Counted from the stretch's first letter, positions 15,501 through 27,502 are shown. The stretch is 64,000 nucleotides of DNA from Chlamydomonas reinhardtii (GCF_000002595.2 NC_057010.1:5881527-5945526); one strand, 5' to 3'. Numbers and translations: made by a program. Notes: generated by a model not told the origin, from the letters alone.

Positions 15501-18500
15501 CGCCTGCGCTGGCTGCCGCTTCGCCGCCCGCCGTGGCCTGGCTGTCGTACTGGCTGTCGTAGCCAGACCCCGCCGCCGCGTCCGAGTCCGCGCCTGACAG
15601 CCCTTGCGACCGGCCCTGTTTGCGCACGTGACGTTCGCGCGATGCAGCATGCATACGGTTATGTATAGGTCGTCGACACAAATAGCATGTTCCGCAGCGC
15701 AGCTCACGAGCGCAGCTGGAGTAGCAACGATCACCCAAGCATGTGCATGCAGGTTTGCACGGGGTTGCTAACATTAGCAGCGTGCAGCGCAGCGCAGGTG
15801 AAGCCACAAGGCAAGCCGCACGCCTGATGGCGTCAGGTCGGAGCGCACCTGAGACTGGAAGTTGGACATTAGGCCAGACACGCTGCCCTCGTGTGCCGAG
15901 TCCGCTGCCGGCGGCACCCGTAGCAGCCGGGCTGCAGCAGCTGCCCCAGCCGCCGCTCCCGCGAGCGTAGAAGCCGCAGCGCCCTCCGTGTCATTCGCAG
16001 CCGGCGCCGCGGTGGTGCTGGGGCCTACCGGCGGTCGAGAGCCACGGCTGCCTGCTGCAGCCAAGCCTCCCACGCGGCCGCCTGCAGCGCCGCCGCAGCG
16101 GAGGCGTGCAAATAGGCTGCCCCCCGAGATGGTGTCTAACAGACCCGGTGACGGCGCGCCCATGCCAGCGCCGTCGCCACCACCTGCCGTTTCCACAGCT
16201 GTTCGCATGTGGTCTGAGCTGCGCCGCCGCCGCTTGCCATTCGGTGTCGACCGCTTCACATCAACCTGCGCGCACCAACACGAGGAGCGTCAGTCAAGCT
16301 CGACCCAGAAAAAGGAGCACAGTGCAAGACCCAGAGAGCAGGGCCCAAAGCATACTGTGCATTGTATTCCGCGCAACAATGAAAGTGCTGGTGGCCAGCA
16401 CACACCTGCTCCTCGTCTGCCGCCTCGTAGCCGTCAGCCACACCGCAGCCGCCCAGTGCCGCGGCGACCGCCTCGTCCCCCAGCGACGCGCTGCGGCCCT
16501 CGTCACCCCCGCCCTCCAGCTCGGCCCCTGGCTCCTCATCCCCTGCCAAGCCCCCTGCAGCAGCGGCTGCGGGGTGTTGCTGCGGGCGCTTGCTGGCCTG
16601 CGCACTGGCCGCTACCTCCGCCCCTGCCGGCCGCGCTGCGGCACACGGCATCACCTGCACCCGTTGTCCGGTGAGCGTCACAACCGCCGCCGGCGCGCTG
16701 CCCTCCCCGTCTGACGACGCGCGGGCCTGCGAGCCGCCGCCCACCGCCCCGCCTGGCAGCACAGGCCGGAAAGGCTGGCTGGCGGCCGGGTTGCTCTTGA
16801 AGAAACGCTGTATCCCGCCGTTGGGTGCAGGAGGCGGCTTGCCGCCATGGCCGCCGGCTGCCGAGAGGCGTCTGTGACTGTGGCCCATTTGGGTCGGGTG
16901 CTGGGACGCGTGAGTGCCGCCCGGCTGGTTGCTGGCGCCACCCCACGTATGGCGCCGCTGTTGGCTGTGGTGGTGCATGTGCTGCGCGGCCCCCTGGCTG
17001 CTGCTGCCGCTGGCCCCCTGACCGGCCCCCTGTGAGCCGCCCGCCGCCGCCTGGCTGCCGCTGGGCGCGCCGCCCTGTGATGATGACGGAGTGGCGCCGC
17101 CGTGTCCGCGTTGATGTTGGTGGTGCTGCTGGTGGTGCTGCTGCGGCCCGGAGGCGGGTATGCCCAGCGCCTGCCACAGGTGGCGGGGCGGGTGCGGGCA
17201 GCCGCGGTAGATGGTGGCCAGGTCGAACGGCTTCAGCGTGCTAGGGTCGAGCTCGCCTGCAGAGAAGCGTGTTAGTATTAGCATTTAAGACTGGCACCAG
17301 TCTTGCAACAGTCCGCATTGCCTTGTTCAGTTCCTTTCCTGAGCCAGCAGCCCTTGAGCCAGCAGCAGTACCCGTGCTGGCAACACCCACCCCACCTTCC
17401 GAAATGCCCGCCGCCACCTCCGCCTCCATCACCGGCCCCAGGAACTCCAGCGCCTCCCGCTCCGGCCCCTCCGCCGGCAGCGCCGCCGCCACCAGCACGT
17501 CCGCGCCGCCCAGCCCGCCCGGCGGCAGCGGCCGCAGGTGCGCCATGGCGCGTGCGGCGGGGCAGAACACACGCTGGTGGCGGAACAGCCACAGCGTGCG
17601 CTGGAAGCGGACCTCGTAGTTCGGCGGCACGGTGGTGCCGTTGAAGCGCAGCGTGCGGACCACCTGCAGGGCAGGGGCCGCCGTTTTCGTAACCTGATGA
17701 CGGTGTATGGGTACTTAGCGGGCCGTGTCCATGACGGTCACGAAAACGAGCATGACACAGGCGACCCAGATGGCGGCTTGCATTGAGTTCACGGCAAAAA
17801 CCCTGTAGCCAGGCCGCGTTTACCCCACCCCGTCTGCCCACACCCTGCCGTACCCGCACGAAGTCACGGTGCTTCTTGATGAGCCCGTGCGCCTTCTTGA
17901 TGCCCACGCCCGAGATGTTGGGCAGGAAGTCGCAGCCGGCCAGGATGCACATCTGGCGGCGCACACACATGCACCATTTACAGTCGACTTCTTACGGACG
18001 GCACGTGCCCCAGCAGCATGCCTGGGCCACGCGGCACAAAGCATAGCCCGCAGCCTCAGAAGTCCTACACATTCATCTGTCCGCACCTGCAGCAGCATGT
18101 CGTGGTCGAAGCCCGCCATGTTGAGCTCCCGCACCAGCGGCAGGTCAGCCAGCAGCACCTGCAGGAAGGGGGCGATCGGGGTGCGGCGCGGAGCGCAGGT
18201 GAGTAGCCAGCCACACCCACATCCTAACCCACCTGCCGCTCCACCCCTTTTACATGCCACAACTCCATCCGCAGCCTACCAGACCGAACCGAAGCCGCCA
18301 TGACCACGACCACGGTGCCACGCTTACGCTCCAGCATCCCCCTCCCCCTTGCTTCCTTGCCGCCTTTCCCTGCCTGGCTCTCTCACCTCCTCGCCGTGCC
18401 CCGCCCGGTCCAGCTTGTACAGCACGCGCGGGCAGCCGTACGCCAGCATGTCGCTGTCCTCGGTCAGCACCGCGTGCACCTCGCCCCGCAGAGCCAGGTA

Positions 18501-19535
18501 GCTCAGCTGTGCGTCCGCCTCGTAGGGCGCCACCAGGCAGCGCACGCCGCGCTCACGCAGCGCCTGTGCGGGTGGGAGCATAAGTAGAAGGGGACGGAGG
18601 TTGGTGCGGAAGTGAGTTGCTAATAAGGCTGTACCTATGGCGAATAGGCGTAGCAGCTAGCAAGTTGCTGCGGCTGTCGAGCGGCACTCGTTGCGCCTCT
18701 GCCGGCTGACCCAAGCCGGCTGACCCAAGTCTCGGAGCTATTTGCCAGTCGCTGCACCGGCCCTGCTGCAGCTGCCGCTCACCTCGATGACCACCTTGGC
18801 CATCCAGGGCGTAATGTTGACCGCGCGCTGGTAGCATTCGTTGGCGGCGGCCATGTTGCCCGACTCGGCATGGGCGCGAGCCCGCTCCAGCGCCTCCCGC
18901 CGGCCGCTGTGTACACACAGAGCAAACACACACGGACTTCCTTAGGCCCCCTGTTCCCAATACGCTGCTATTCCCAGTAAGCTTCAAAATGGAGTCAACA
19001 AGGGTCATGACAGTGCTCATGTCAAAAGGCGGTAAGCTGACTTCTGACCAGGCGTGTAGGTGTTGTTATCAATATCGGATCTGCGGCAGGCCCACGCACC
19101 GTCTGCGGTTGTCCTCCTCATCTGCCTTCATGGGCAGGCGGCAGCCGTCAAACACCACGATGGGCACCACGCCATTGCCCAGCAATAGGTCGACGCGCCC
19201 CACGAAGTAGCGTACGTAGCTGTGGATCGACAGGCGGAAAGGCAACTGTGCTAGGGTCAACCAAGGCACCGCCAGAATAGCCAGCGGCGGGGTGTTGCGG
19301 CGCATCAGTCAGGGGGGATCAGTCTGGGCCCAAAGCTGAAAACCCCATTCCTCGCCGGCTCCAAGGAACCTCACCCGTCCGCCCAGATGCCCTCACACAG
19401 CTCCCTGCTGCAGCTGTATGCGCCCTTGTGCAGCCACGAGTAGCCATCGATGGCAACCTTCTGTCCGCGGTATGCGCTGACGTGCTTCGGCTTGGAAATG
19501 CTCTTGAGCTGCTGCAAGAGCCCGTTGATGCCCAT
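12596..19535 (-). CDS. EXO1: Exonuclease 1 (XPG/Rad2 family)
   Basis: A 5'-3' exonuclease/flap nuclease of mismatch repair and recombination, acting in the nucleus. Twelve exons: 19535-19375, 19219-19100, 18906-18783, 18563-18387, 18158-18087, 17952-17860, 17663-17396, 17256-16406, 16265-15849, 15615-15421, 15275-15102, 14965-12596. They join in frame to about 1673 residues. The N-domain starts [20 protein letters not shown] with [16 protein letters not shown] and [11 protein letters not shown]. The I-domain has [13 protein letters not shown] and [10 protein letters not shown] (metal-binding acids). The H2TH region is [17 protein letters not shown]. Exon 8 has [10 protein letters not shown] (about residue 480-490), resembling a PCNA- or MLH1-binding peptide. 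Exon 9 opens with a basic NLS-like cluster. EXO1 proteins are usually 700-850 residues; here a low-complexity C-terminus of over 1000 residues doubles the length. Confidence 0.9.
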
Positions 19536-20435
19536 CGCGGGCGCAGCGCCACTCCTGCGCCACCGTCAGCGTGCTTCAAAGCGCCATGCTGCCGACAGCT
19601 CGCCTGCCCGCCGCCTGGCGCCAGGTCAAGTATAACAGTGCTATTCTATAGCCATATATTGTTGTAGTTCGAGTCAGGGGCGGCTAAGCTGGATTTAAAG
19701 CAGTGGCAAAACTGGCGCTGTGGCCAAAGGATAGGTGACAAGAAGGAGGAATAAGTTATATAACGCACACAAGTATAAATATGGCACTTGATATTGCGAT
19801 GTCGCGGATGCTCCCACTCCCAACATCCTCCGCCTCTGCAGGCCCCTACTGCCTCTAAGGCGCCACAACCTCCACGCCACAACAGCTGGAGGGCCGTTAG
19901 AATATGGCGACACAGAGTCGTGCTGCACATGCCATGGCCGACCACAGGCACGACAAGGAGGCCTCCGGACCCTATGGGACCATGCAACCGGCAACGGCCG
20001 GCGCTGGGCACCCTTGAGGCTGGTCATCACGATCATACCGCCACCTAATCAAAACTCGGAGCACAACCTGGGCAACAAGAGAGGTCTTTCCCTCTCAAGG
20101 TTCGGGCGGAGCACAATTTCCAGGGGGACAAGAAATTGTAATGCGTACCGTACCCAGCGTGCGTACCCAGCCGGATGCGGATTACAAGTGAAGGGACAGC
20201 CCGACCAGCGGGGGCACGCCGTACCCGGCTAAGGGGGAAATGTTGTATGCCAGCCATGCCACCTCTTGACCCGCACCCAGGCCGGGCCGTCCCAGCCCTG
20301 GCGTGTGTGTTTGCCAATCGCAGGATTCGGGTCCGAACCAGGAAGGACCATGCTGCTAATTTGCACCATATCTCAGCTTTTTACACTGTCAGATCTCCAG
20401 TTGATAACAGCGGTACAGCTAAGCCTGAGGGCGAG
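19536..20435. promoter_or_regulatory. Divergent intergenic region
   Basis: About 900 bp between the EXO1 start (-) and the start of the unrecognised acidic protein gene (+). AT-rich patches around 19630-19790 may belong to the EXO1 promoter. No coding exon could be supported. Confidence 0.4.
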
Positions 20436-22306
20436 ATGGCGTCAACGGAAGGCTTGCTTGACGGCCCTAGCTTGCAAATAGGGCCCGAAATATCTTCTAG
20501 GCACCGCAAAGCCATCGCGGCTTTGAGCGCAGGGCAGCTGCTGGCGCTCGCGGAGTTGCGCGCGATTGCTGCCCAGCGGTCTAAGAACTGGGGCGTCAGG
20601 TGCGTGCAGGGAACGATACGTGGCATTGCATGATAGCTGACGTTAGGTCTACCTCGTAAGAGAATGGTTTTGTGCGGACTAAAGTTGCGTTCGCTCCCTC
20701 TTGCCCTGAGGAGATTGCTCGCACATTCCCCACGCGACCCGCTTCGCCAACCCGCGCCCCTCCTGTCACTGCCACTGGCATCTCACTCCACAGGCCCAGC
20801 GGTGCCGATGGCGCGCCAGCTGTGGCTGCCACTCCTGCGCGCCTGAACCCTGCGGTCACACATGCCCACGTCCGGGCTCGCAGCACGCGCGCAGCCTCCG
20901 CCGGCAGCGCTGCGCCCCTGGGCAGCTACCAGGGCTCTGCGGCCGCCGTAGCCGCCGCCAGCCCCGCCGCCGCCGCCGGCGTGAGCTCATGGGTGCAGCT
21001 GCGCCGCGCCAAGCTCCGGCGCAAGGCGGAGGAGGAGGCGGACGCGGTGGCGTCTGCCGCCATCCCGCCCGCGCTGCACCCGCTTGCTCCGCCCGCTCCC
21101 AGCCAGCTCGGGGCCGCCCCCGCCACCGGCGCCAAGCGGCCGGCGGCAACGTTCCACGCGGCCATGACTTCTGTGGCGCGCAAGCGTATCGCCATCCAGC
21201 CGCCACGCGGCTGTCCGCCCATGCTGCCCGGCGGCGCCACGCATCTGGGCTGCCACCTAGCCAGAAAGGTGTGCGCTTATGGGGGGGGCACTGGGGGTTG
21301 GTTCGGCAGTCACCAAGACGCTGACAGGTTACTTACAATGGGAACCAGGGGGAGCCAGAGGCCGTCGGCCTGGAAGGCACAGCGCTGTGACAGCCTGCGT
21401 GATCTCCAGACCCGCCGAGGCTGCGGCTAGTACAGTCCTTTGCGCTAACACGCGCCCTGCCCCGCTCCCTCCCTCCACCGCTGATACGTAACATACGCCC
21501 ATCCCTCACTCTCCTTTTGCACTTTCTTGCTCCTCCTCTTCCCATCGCACCGCCAGGTGGGCCTGGCTGACCGCAACAGTGGCGGCGTGGGCAGCGGCGG
21601 CAGCAGCCTGGCGCGTGTGTACGGCGCCCGGCTGCGGGTGCGCGAGCTGCCGGACGACTACCGCGACTGCTTTGTGGGGCTGGAGCCGGAGCCGCAGGCG
21701 GAGCCCGACCCCGACGAGCTGATGATGTTGGCCGCAGGCACCGGCGGCGCCGGCGCGGCCGGCGGCGCGGCGGACGCGAAGGCGCTTCAGCGCAAGGCGC
21801 AGCGCGCACGGGCGGCGGCGGCGGCTGCCGCAGCAGGCGGCGAAGCCGCCGCAGCTGCGCTGGTGGCGCAGGCGAGTGGGGCGCTGCTGGGTGGCGGCGA
21901 TGAGGCGGTGGCGGCGGCCGCGTATTACACGATGCAGCAGCAACAGCCGTCAGGGCATCTGTTGTCGGACACGTTCCTCAGTGGTGCGGCAGCGGCCGCA
22001 GGCATGGCGGCGGCGGCCGCGGCTCAGGGCCTCGGTGGCGCCGCCCTGTCCGCCTATGACGCCGCGGCGGCGGCGGTGGCGGCGGGCGCGGCGGCGGCAG
22101 CCGCCGCCGCCGGCCGTGACCACCTGATGCTGGACGCTGACGAGGATGATGATGACGACGATGATGACGTGGAGACGGAGGAGGCGGACGGGGTGCAGGA
22201 CGCGCTGGCGGAGGCGTTTGATGAGCTGGGGGCGGAGGCGGACGGAGGCGCGGCGGGCGGTGCTGACGGCGGCGGCTTCCATGAGGACGACGTGGAGGAG
22301 TTCTGA
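20436..22306 (+). CDS. Unrecognised Ala-rich protein with acidic tail
   Basis: I do not recognise the family. Three exons, 20436-20599, 20794-21268 and 21557-22306, join in frame to about 462 residues. The start MASTEGLLDG begins a short helical segment with HRKAIAALSAGQLLALAELR. The middle has a basic patch (RRAKLRRKAEEE) that could serve as a nuclear signal, and the least repetitive blocks are TSVARKRIAIQPPRGCPPML and RLRVRELPDDYRDCF. The C-terminal half is Ala-rich and ends in a run of Asp/Glu closing with DDVEEF. Basic patch plus acidic tail would fit a nuclear or chromatin-associated protein, but that is only a guess. All introns are GT-AG. Confidence 0.65.
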
Positions 22307-23329
22307 GCGAGGCGTCTTCGTTGTTGGGTTTCAGGGTGTGATGTGGGTTGGGTGGTACCAAGGACAAGGAGAACGGGTCGCATGCCTACTGCGCAGGCAA
22401 CCAGTGCCGCCGCAAACGGCTTACCCAGGTCGTGGGTTCGCGATTTCGTGTGCGAACGCCGAAAGGGCTGTGCCTATCCTGCCGTGCGGCACCGCAGGTT
22501 CGAGAGTGTGTGTGATGGGACAGGGTTCAAGGCAGGTTGGCGAGGTCCCGTAGGGTGCAGCTGATGCCCAGACCCTTAAGCAGACGGCAAACAGTTTGCA
22601 GTGGCAGAGCAGAAGTGCATGGCTGGTCGAACGCCGGCGTTACTGTACCGACAAGTTGGTTCGAGAGTACTTTGTCGCGCTGGGCTATGGAATGGAGGTC
22701 TGCGTTGGCCGCTCTGCTTGGTAGAGAGAGCAAGGTAACAGACTCAGTTGCCAGGTTTTGACTGGCGGTGCTCACGACCTGCAAGTGGCTGCGGCACTAG
22801 TCACTCATGCCACACATGGGCACAGGCGGTGGTGGATGGGCGCTTTTTTTGCGGCACTCCAGAGGCACGCAAGCAGAATGGCCGATGCCAGGCGTTGCGC
22901 GCACAATGCCGAATTGCAGCTACCCTACGCCCGCGTATGTTTTGCTACAGTCATCGCGCAAGGGTGATGATAAGGGCCCGAGCAAGGTTTCGCTAGGCTT
23001 CGCAGGTGGAGGGCAATGGGTGACCGCCGACGGCAGGTAATCGTCTAACTGCAGTTGGGCCGTTGGGGCGTACCCAGCCTTACCCCAAACCGGCCCTAGT
23101 CGCCGCGCACGGTTCCTGGGTTCGGAAGGGCGGCGAAATGAAAGTCGGGGTTGGGTGGGAGAGGGTGGAAGTGTGGGAGGGCAGAGATGAAGTTCAGGGC
23201 TCTGCGACGTTGCATACTTGACGCCGCTTCCCGAAATGCACTCGTCTGTAATGCTTACGGCATTGTCGCTGCACTCAGCACGCTTGTCCCAAGGTTTCGG
23301 TCTCGTAAAACTCGCTAGAGTTGCTTCAA
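22307..23329. other. Intergenic region
   Basis: This lies between two plus-strand genes. It holds copy B of the dispersed repeat (22507-22618) and a TGTAA near 23246. The region just before the next start contains that gene's promoter; no TATA box stands out. Confidence 0.4.
22507..22618 (-). repeat. Dispersed repeat, copy B
   Basis: Reverse-complement relative of 11990-12096, see copy A. No long coding frame is shared between the copies, so no element family is assigned. Confidence 0.7.
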
Positions 23330-26300
23330 ATGCCAAGAGGAGAACCAAACCTATTGGAGAACCCAGGAAAAAGTTCGATGCTTAACAAACTCATAGAGTC
23401 GCTCGAGCTCTTTGCTACGCTGCGTGAGGACGACCTCACCGATCGCGCGCGCTCAGCGCTGGCACTTCGCCAGAATGTGAAGTTCGGCCTTGTACCGGGC
23501 TTTCTCTACAAGCGATTCTTCGTGGCGCTGGTCGGCGCACACAGCTGGGCTGGCCGCGCCCTCACCCTTGCCCCGGGCAGGTCCGACATCACATCTGTCT
23601 TCATCGACACGTTTCAGCTGCTCAGTTCCAGTTTGTTGGGCCCGTTCCAGCCGAAGGCAACTAAGCTCGCTCTGGTGCTAGCTCTACTGCGCACAGATAC
23701 GCTGTGCGTCTACGCACGGCTGCTTTCCGCGCCCGTCACCGCAGGCAGCAGCCAGGATGGCGGGGCCGGCGCCGCTGGCACCAACATCAACAGATATCTT
23801 GACCTACAGCTGGCGGTGGCAGAGTTCGTGTCCACCTTCATGTTCATCGTGTTGTGTGACATGCTGTCGCCGGTCGATGCGGCGGCGGCCTCGGACGTCG
23901 CCCTGACGAACGAGGTCCGGGCCGCCTTGGTCCACAGCCGTGTCCTGGAGCACACGGCAGCGGTGCTGCTGCAAGCCGCCGCCGCCGCGCCGCCGCCGCA
24001 GCAGCAGCCGCAGCCGCAGGCTGAAGCTGCCGCGACAGCGGCAGCGTCAGAAACGGCTATGTTGCAGGACTTGGCGGTCGCTGCTGGCATTCCCTGGATA
24101 TCGGTGTACACAGAGCTACGGTGCATCAGCAGGGATGACCAACCAGACACACGCTCGGCGGCTGGCGCAAGCGGCACAAGCAATGCCTGCGGAAGCGCCA
24201 TCACCTGGGCAAGGCTTTCACGGCCGGTCATGTTGTTCGCCATAGCCCTGGACAAAGTGCTGATTCCAAGGCTGGGGCCCGGGCTGTGGGACCAGCTGGC
24301 ACCGCGGTCACAGCCCAGCGATTGCCCTCCGGCGCCCCAAGCACCAGCAGCAACTGGGGCTGCAAATACGGTGCTGCAGCAGGCGCGGCAGCTGCTCGGC
24401 GGCCCTTGCATGCAGCTATGGGTCCTGTGGGCTACGCAGTGCGCAGCACGCACCGTCCCGCGCGGCCCTGGAGGCCCTGGCGCCGCCCGCGCGCGCGCCG
24501 CCGCACAGCGCTCGACAGCAGGAGCGGAAGCGCTGGCTGGTGTGGAACCTGCCGCGGGCCGCGCAGGTGCTAAGCCGCTCCGGGCCGGCGTGCGCCTGGG
24601 GCCGGCCCGGCCGGCTGTAGGGCCGCTCACCCCCCATGAATTTGGAGCGGGTGGAATGCCTGCCACCTGCGGCTTGACTGTCGGGCAGCTGAAGACTGTG
24701 GTGGCATCAGTGCTGGGAGTCGGCTCCTTCGTGTTCCAGGCCAGCACCAGCACCACCAGCACCAGCGGCACCAGCAGCACCAGCGGCACCAGCAACAGCA
24801 GCGGCACCAGCAACAGCAGCGGCGGCGTGGGCGGCGCAATGGCGGCTTGGGCGGGCGGGGCAGCGGCAATAGCGGAGCAGGCGACGGAGCCGCTCTGCCC
24901 GCCGGTACGAGTGTACGACTCCTTGCACGCGGCTGCGGAAGCGCTGTGGCTGGGCATGGGGCCGCCCGCTACAGCCTCCGAAGCCGCTGCTGCAGCCGCC
25001 GTGCCTTGTGCGCACGCAGCGCTGTCGCCCGAGGAGGTAGCGCAGCCGCTGGAGCTGATGCAGCGCCTGCTGGGGTCACTACAGCCCGCCGAGGCGGCGG
25101 TGCGGCTGCCGGGCCTGTGGCGGCTGCTGCTGTGGGCCTCAGGGCAGACACCACAGATGCGCCTGGCGGTTGAGGCGTTCAAGCTGCTGGAGCTACAGCT
25201 GCCGCCGCCGGCGCCGCCGACTGTGGCACCGGCCCTGCAGCCGGCGGCTGCAGCAATGCCCGGCCCGGTGCTTAGCTACAGCCTGCGCTGCGCGCTGGAC
25301 GCGGGTCTGCTGCCGGCGCTGGAGGCCCGCCTGCGGCGGCCGGCGGACTGGCTGCAGCCGGACACGGTACGCGCCGTTGCAGCCGCAGGCGGCAGAAGCG
25401 CTGGCAGGAAGATGCCGGGTGCCCGCTTGGTGCTGTGCTCGGTGCACTTGCTGTGTGCTAAGGGTGTGTGGGCGGCGGTGCTTGCGCACGCGCCGCCCGC
25501 TCAGGTGGCCTCTCTGGTGGTGACGCTGGCGGCGGCGTGGCGCCTGCTGGCCAGCGGCGGCGCCGGTTTCAGTGGCGGCGGCGCCGCCGCCAGGTCAGGA
25601 ACACCGGCAGCGGCCTACATTGAGTCTGGCAAGGCGCTGGCCGGGGAGCTGGTGCGGCTGCTGGAGGTGGCCCTGCAGACGGAGAGGCGCACCTCGCAGC
25701 TGCTGGACGACGAGAGCGAGGAGGGGGAGGGGGAGGAGGACGAGGACGAGGACGAGGAGGGGGTGGGGGTGGGGGAGGAGGCGAGCGAGGAAAAGAGCGT
25801 GGCAGCCGTGACACATCTCCTGGAGGGGATGGTACGGCTGTTCCAAGGTGGTGGCAAGCCGCCCTCGAAAACAACGCCTGCATCCGCCGCCGCGCCGGCG
25901 GCTGCAGTCCGCAGCGTACAGCAGATGCCAGCGCCGCCGCGCGCGCCACGGCCACCGGTGCCTCCGCCACCACCGCCGCCGCCACCACTGCCGCCGCCAT
26001 CAGTGCAACCGCCGCCGCCGCCACCACAGGTAACGATGCAGCCGCAGCCGGCCACGACGCACCAGCAGCGGCTGCTGGCGAGCCTGTGCCTGTGGCAGTG
26101 GGCCCCCGCCACCATGGGGGAGGCGCAGCGGCAGCTGCAGGCGGAGCTGGCGGCGGCGCCTGCGACCGCCAGCAGCCCTGATGACATGCTGAACGCTCTG
26201 GCCCGTGTGTTGGTGGATGAGGACAGTTGCCTCGGCGCCGTGACGCCATCGCTGGGCCACCTCACGACCATTGCCGTGCACGTCTTGCTTAACAAGGCCG

Positions 26301-27502
26301 CACACGCAGGCGCCAGCACCCCCAGCAGCAACCCCAGCAGTATCAATAGCAGCACGCCCGGCACCAGCACCTCCAGCACTAGCCCGCCGCCGGCCGCGGC
26401 TGCGCCGCTGCTGACGTCGCTTTCCGAGATCGCGGCGAATGACTACGACGCGGTCGAGGCGGATGCCGCAGCTGCAGAGGCGTCGTGGCGCGCCTTCCTC
26501 ACCAGTCAGCAGCTTGGTGCCCGAGGGCTGCTGGCCACGCTGCTGCGCTGGTTGCTCACACACGCGGCGGCGGCACAGGCGGGGCCACAGGCAGGGGTGA
26601 GCAGCGCGCTGGCCCTGCTGAACCCCGTCGTGATACTGACGCTCGGCAACGTGCTCCCCACGGTGGCGGCGGCCGCGCCGGAGCTGGTGCTGGCGGCGGC
26701 GTGCGATGCGACGGAGCAGCAGTGGCAGCAGCAGCAGCAGCAGCGACAGCAGCTGCGGGCGGCGGGATGCGGCGCGCGTGGCGTGGGCGCCTCCAGCCTG
26801 CTTGGCTGCGACGCGGGCGCCGTGATGGGTCCCCTGCTGGTCCTGGCGCGGGAGCTCAGGTGCAATCCGGAGCTGCTGCGCTGGCTGCAGGCGGCGGCGG
26901 GAGTGCTGCAGCGGCTGCCTGCGCCCTGGTCCAGCGCGGCAGCACAGGTGCACTTGCGCGGGGAGCTGGCGCAGCCCCGTCTGGCGGTGGCAACGTCGGA
27001 GCTGCGGCAGGCGACGCTGCGCAACCGGGACTTGCTCGTGGATGCGGTGCCGTCGGGCGTGGCACTGGTGTGCCCGGCCGGGGTGCAGCGGCGGCTGCAG
27101 CGGGGGCTGTGGGCCCCTGGCGACGGCGGGCCGCGGGCACGGGCTGGTGAGCAGGCGGAGGCGGAGGCAAGCGCGGAGGAAGCCGTTACCGGTGGCGATG
27201 GAAACAGAAGCGGCAGTAACCAACAGGGGTTGGAAGGCAGCAGCAGTAGCAGGGGCAGTAGCAGCGGGCAGTACGGGGTGAGTGTGGTGCTGTGTGACAA
27301 CCCGCTGTGCTGCAGCCTGGAGGGTCCCAGTGCGGCCCTGCCGCTCGCTGGCAGCGGGGCTGGTGGCAGCGGCGGCGGCAAGACGTGCGCGCGCTGCAAG
27401 CGTGTGCGGTACTGCTGCGGCGTGTGCCAGCTGCAGCACTGGCGCGAGGGAGGCCATAGCGCGGAGTGCGGCAGGCTGCAGGAGCAGCACGCAGCGCCGT
27501 AG
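23330..27502 (+). CDS. Large intronless MYND-finger protein
   Basis: A single open frame of about 1390 residues from the ATG at 23330. The first ~250 residues are ordinary protein (LNKLIESLELFATLREDDL, LVPGFLYKRFFVALVGAHSW) with helical, partly hydrophobic segments. The middle is Ala/Gln/Pro-rich with Ser/Thr/Gly repeats, an acidic Glu/Asp run and a polyproline stretch. The C-terminus carries a MYND-type zinc finger: an early Cys cluster (LCDNPLCCS), then CARCKRVRYCCGVCQLQHW, then the closing His and Cys (GGHSAEC). MYND fingers bind proline-rich partners and volvocine genomes hold many of them; the target is unknown. Every other well-supported complete gene in the window has several introns, so the unbroken frame is notable. 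In-frame introns inside the low-complexity middle cannot be excluded. Confidence 0.75.
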   Translation: MPRGEPNLLENPGKSSMLNKLIESLELFATLREDDLTDRARSALALRQNVKFGLVPGFLYKRFFVALVGAHSWAGRALTLAPGRSDITSVFIDTFQLLSSSLLGPFQPKATKLALVLALLRTDTLCVYARLLSAPVTAGSSQDGGAGAAGTNINRYLDLQLAVAEFVSTFMFIVLCDMLSPVDAAAASDVALTNEVRAALVHSRVLEHTAAVLLQAAAAAPPPQQQPQPQAEAAATAAASETAMLQDLAVAAGIPWISVYTELRCISRDDQPDTRSAAGASGTSNACGSAITWARLSRPVMLFAIALDKVLIPRLGPGLWDQLAPRSQPSDCPPAPQAPAATGAANTVLQQARQLLGGPCMQLWVLWATQCAARTVPRGPGGPGAARARAAAQRSTAGAEALAGVEPAAGRAGAKPLRAGVRLGPARPAVGPLTPHEFGAGGMPATCGLTVGQLKTVVASVLGVGSFVFQASTSTTSTSGTSSTSGTSNSSGTSNSSGGVGGAMAAWAGGAAAIAEQATEPLCPPVRVYDSLHAAAEALWLGMGPPATASEAAAAAAVPCAHAALSPEEVAQPLELMQRLLGSLQPAEAAVRLPGLWRLLLWASGQTPQMRLAVEAFKLLELQLPPPAPPTVAPALQPAAAAMPGPVLSYSLRCALDAGLLPALEARLRRPADWLQPDTVRAVAAAGGRSAGRKMPGARLVLCSVHLLCAKGVWAAVLAHAPPAQVASLVVTLAAAWRLLASGGAGFSGGGAAARSGTPAAAYIESGKALAGELVRLLEVALQTERRTSQLLDDESEEGEGEEDEDEDEEGVGVGEEASEEKSVAAVTHLLEGMVRLFQGGGKPPSKTTPASAAAPAAAVRSVQQMPAPPRAPRPPVPPPPPPPPPLPPPSVQPPPPPPQVTMQPQPATTHQQRLLASLCLWQWAPATMGEAQRQLQAELAAAPATASSPDDMLNALARVLVDEDSCLGAVTPSLGHLTTIAVHVLLNKAAHAGASTPSSNPSSINSSTPGTSTSSTSPPPAAAAPLLTSLSEIAANDYDAVEADAAAAEASWRAFLTSQQLGARGLLATLLRWLLTHAAAAQAGPQAGVSSALALLNPVVILTLGNVLPTVAAAAPELVLAAACDATEQQWQQQQQQRQQLRAAGCGARGVGASSLLGCDAGAVMGPLLVLARELRCNPELLRWLQAAAGVLQRLPAPWSSAAAQVHLRGELAQPRLAVATSELRQATLRNRDLLVDAVPSGVALVCPAGVQRRLQRGLWAPGDGGPRARAGEQAEAEASAEEAVTGGDGNRSGSNQQGLEGSSSSRGSSSGQYGVSVVLCDNPLCCSLEGPSAALPLAGSGAGGSGGGKTCARCKRVRYCCGVCQLQHWREGGHSAECGRLQEQHAAP

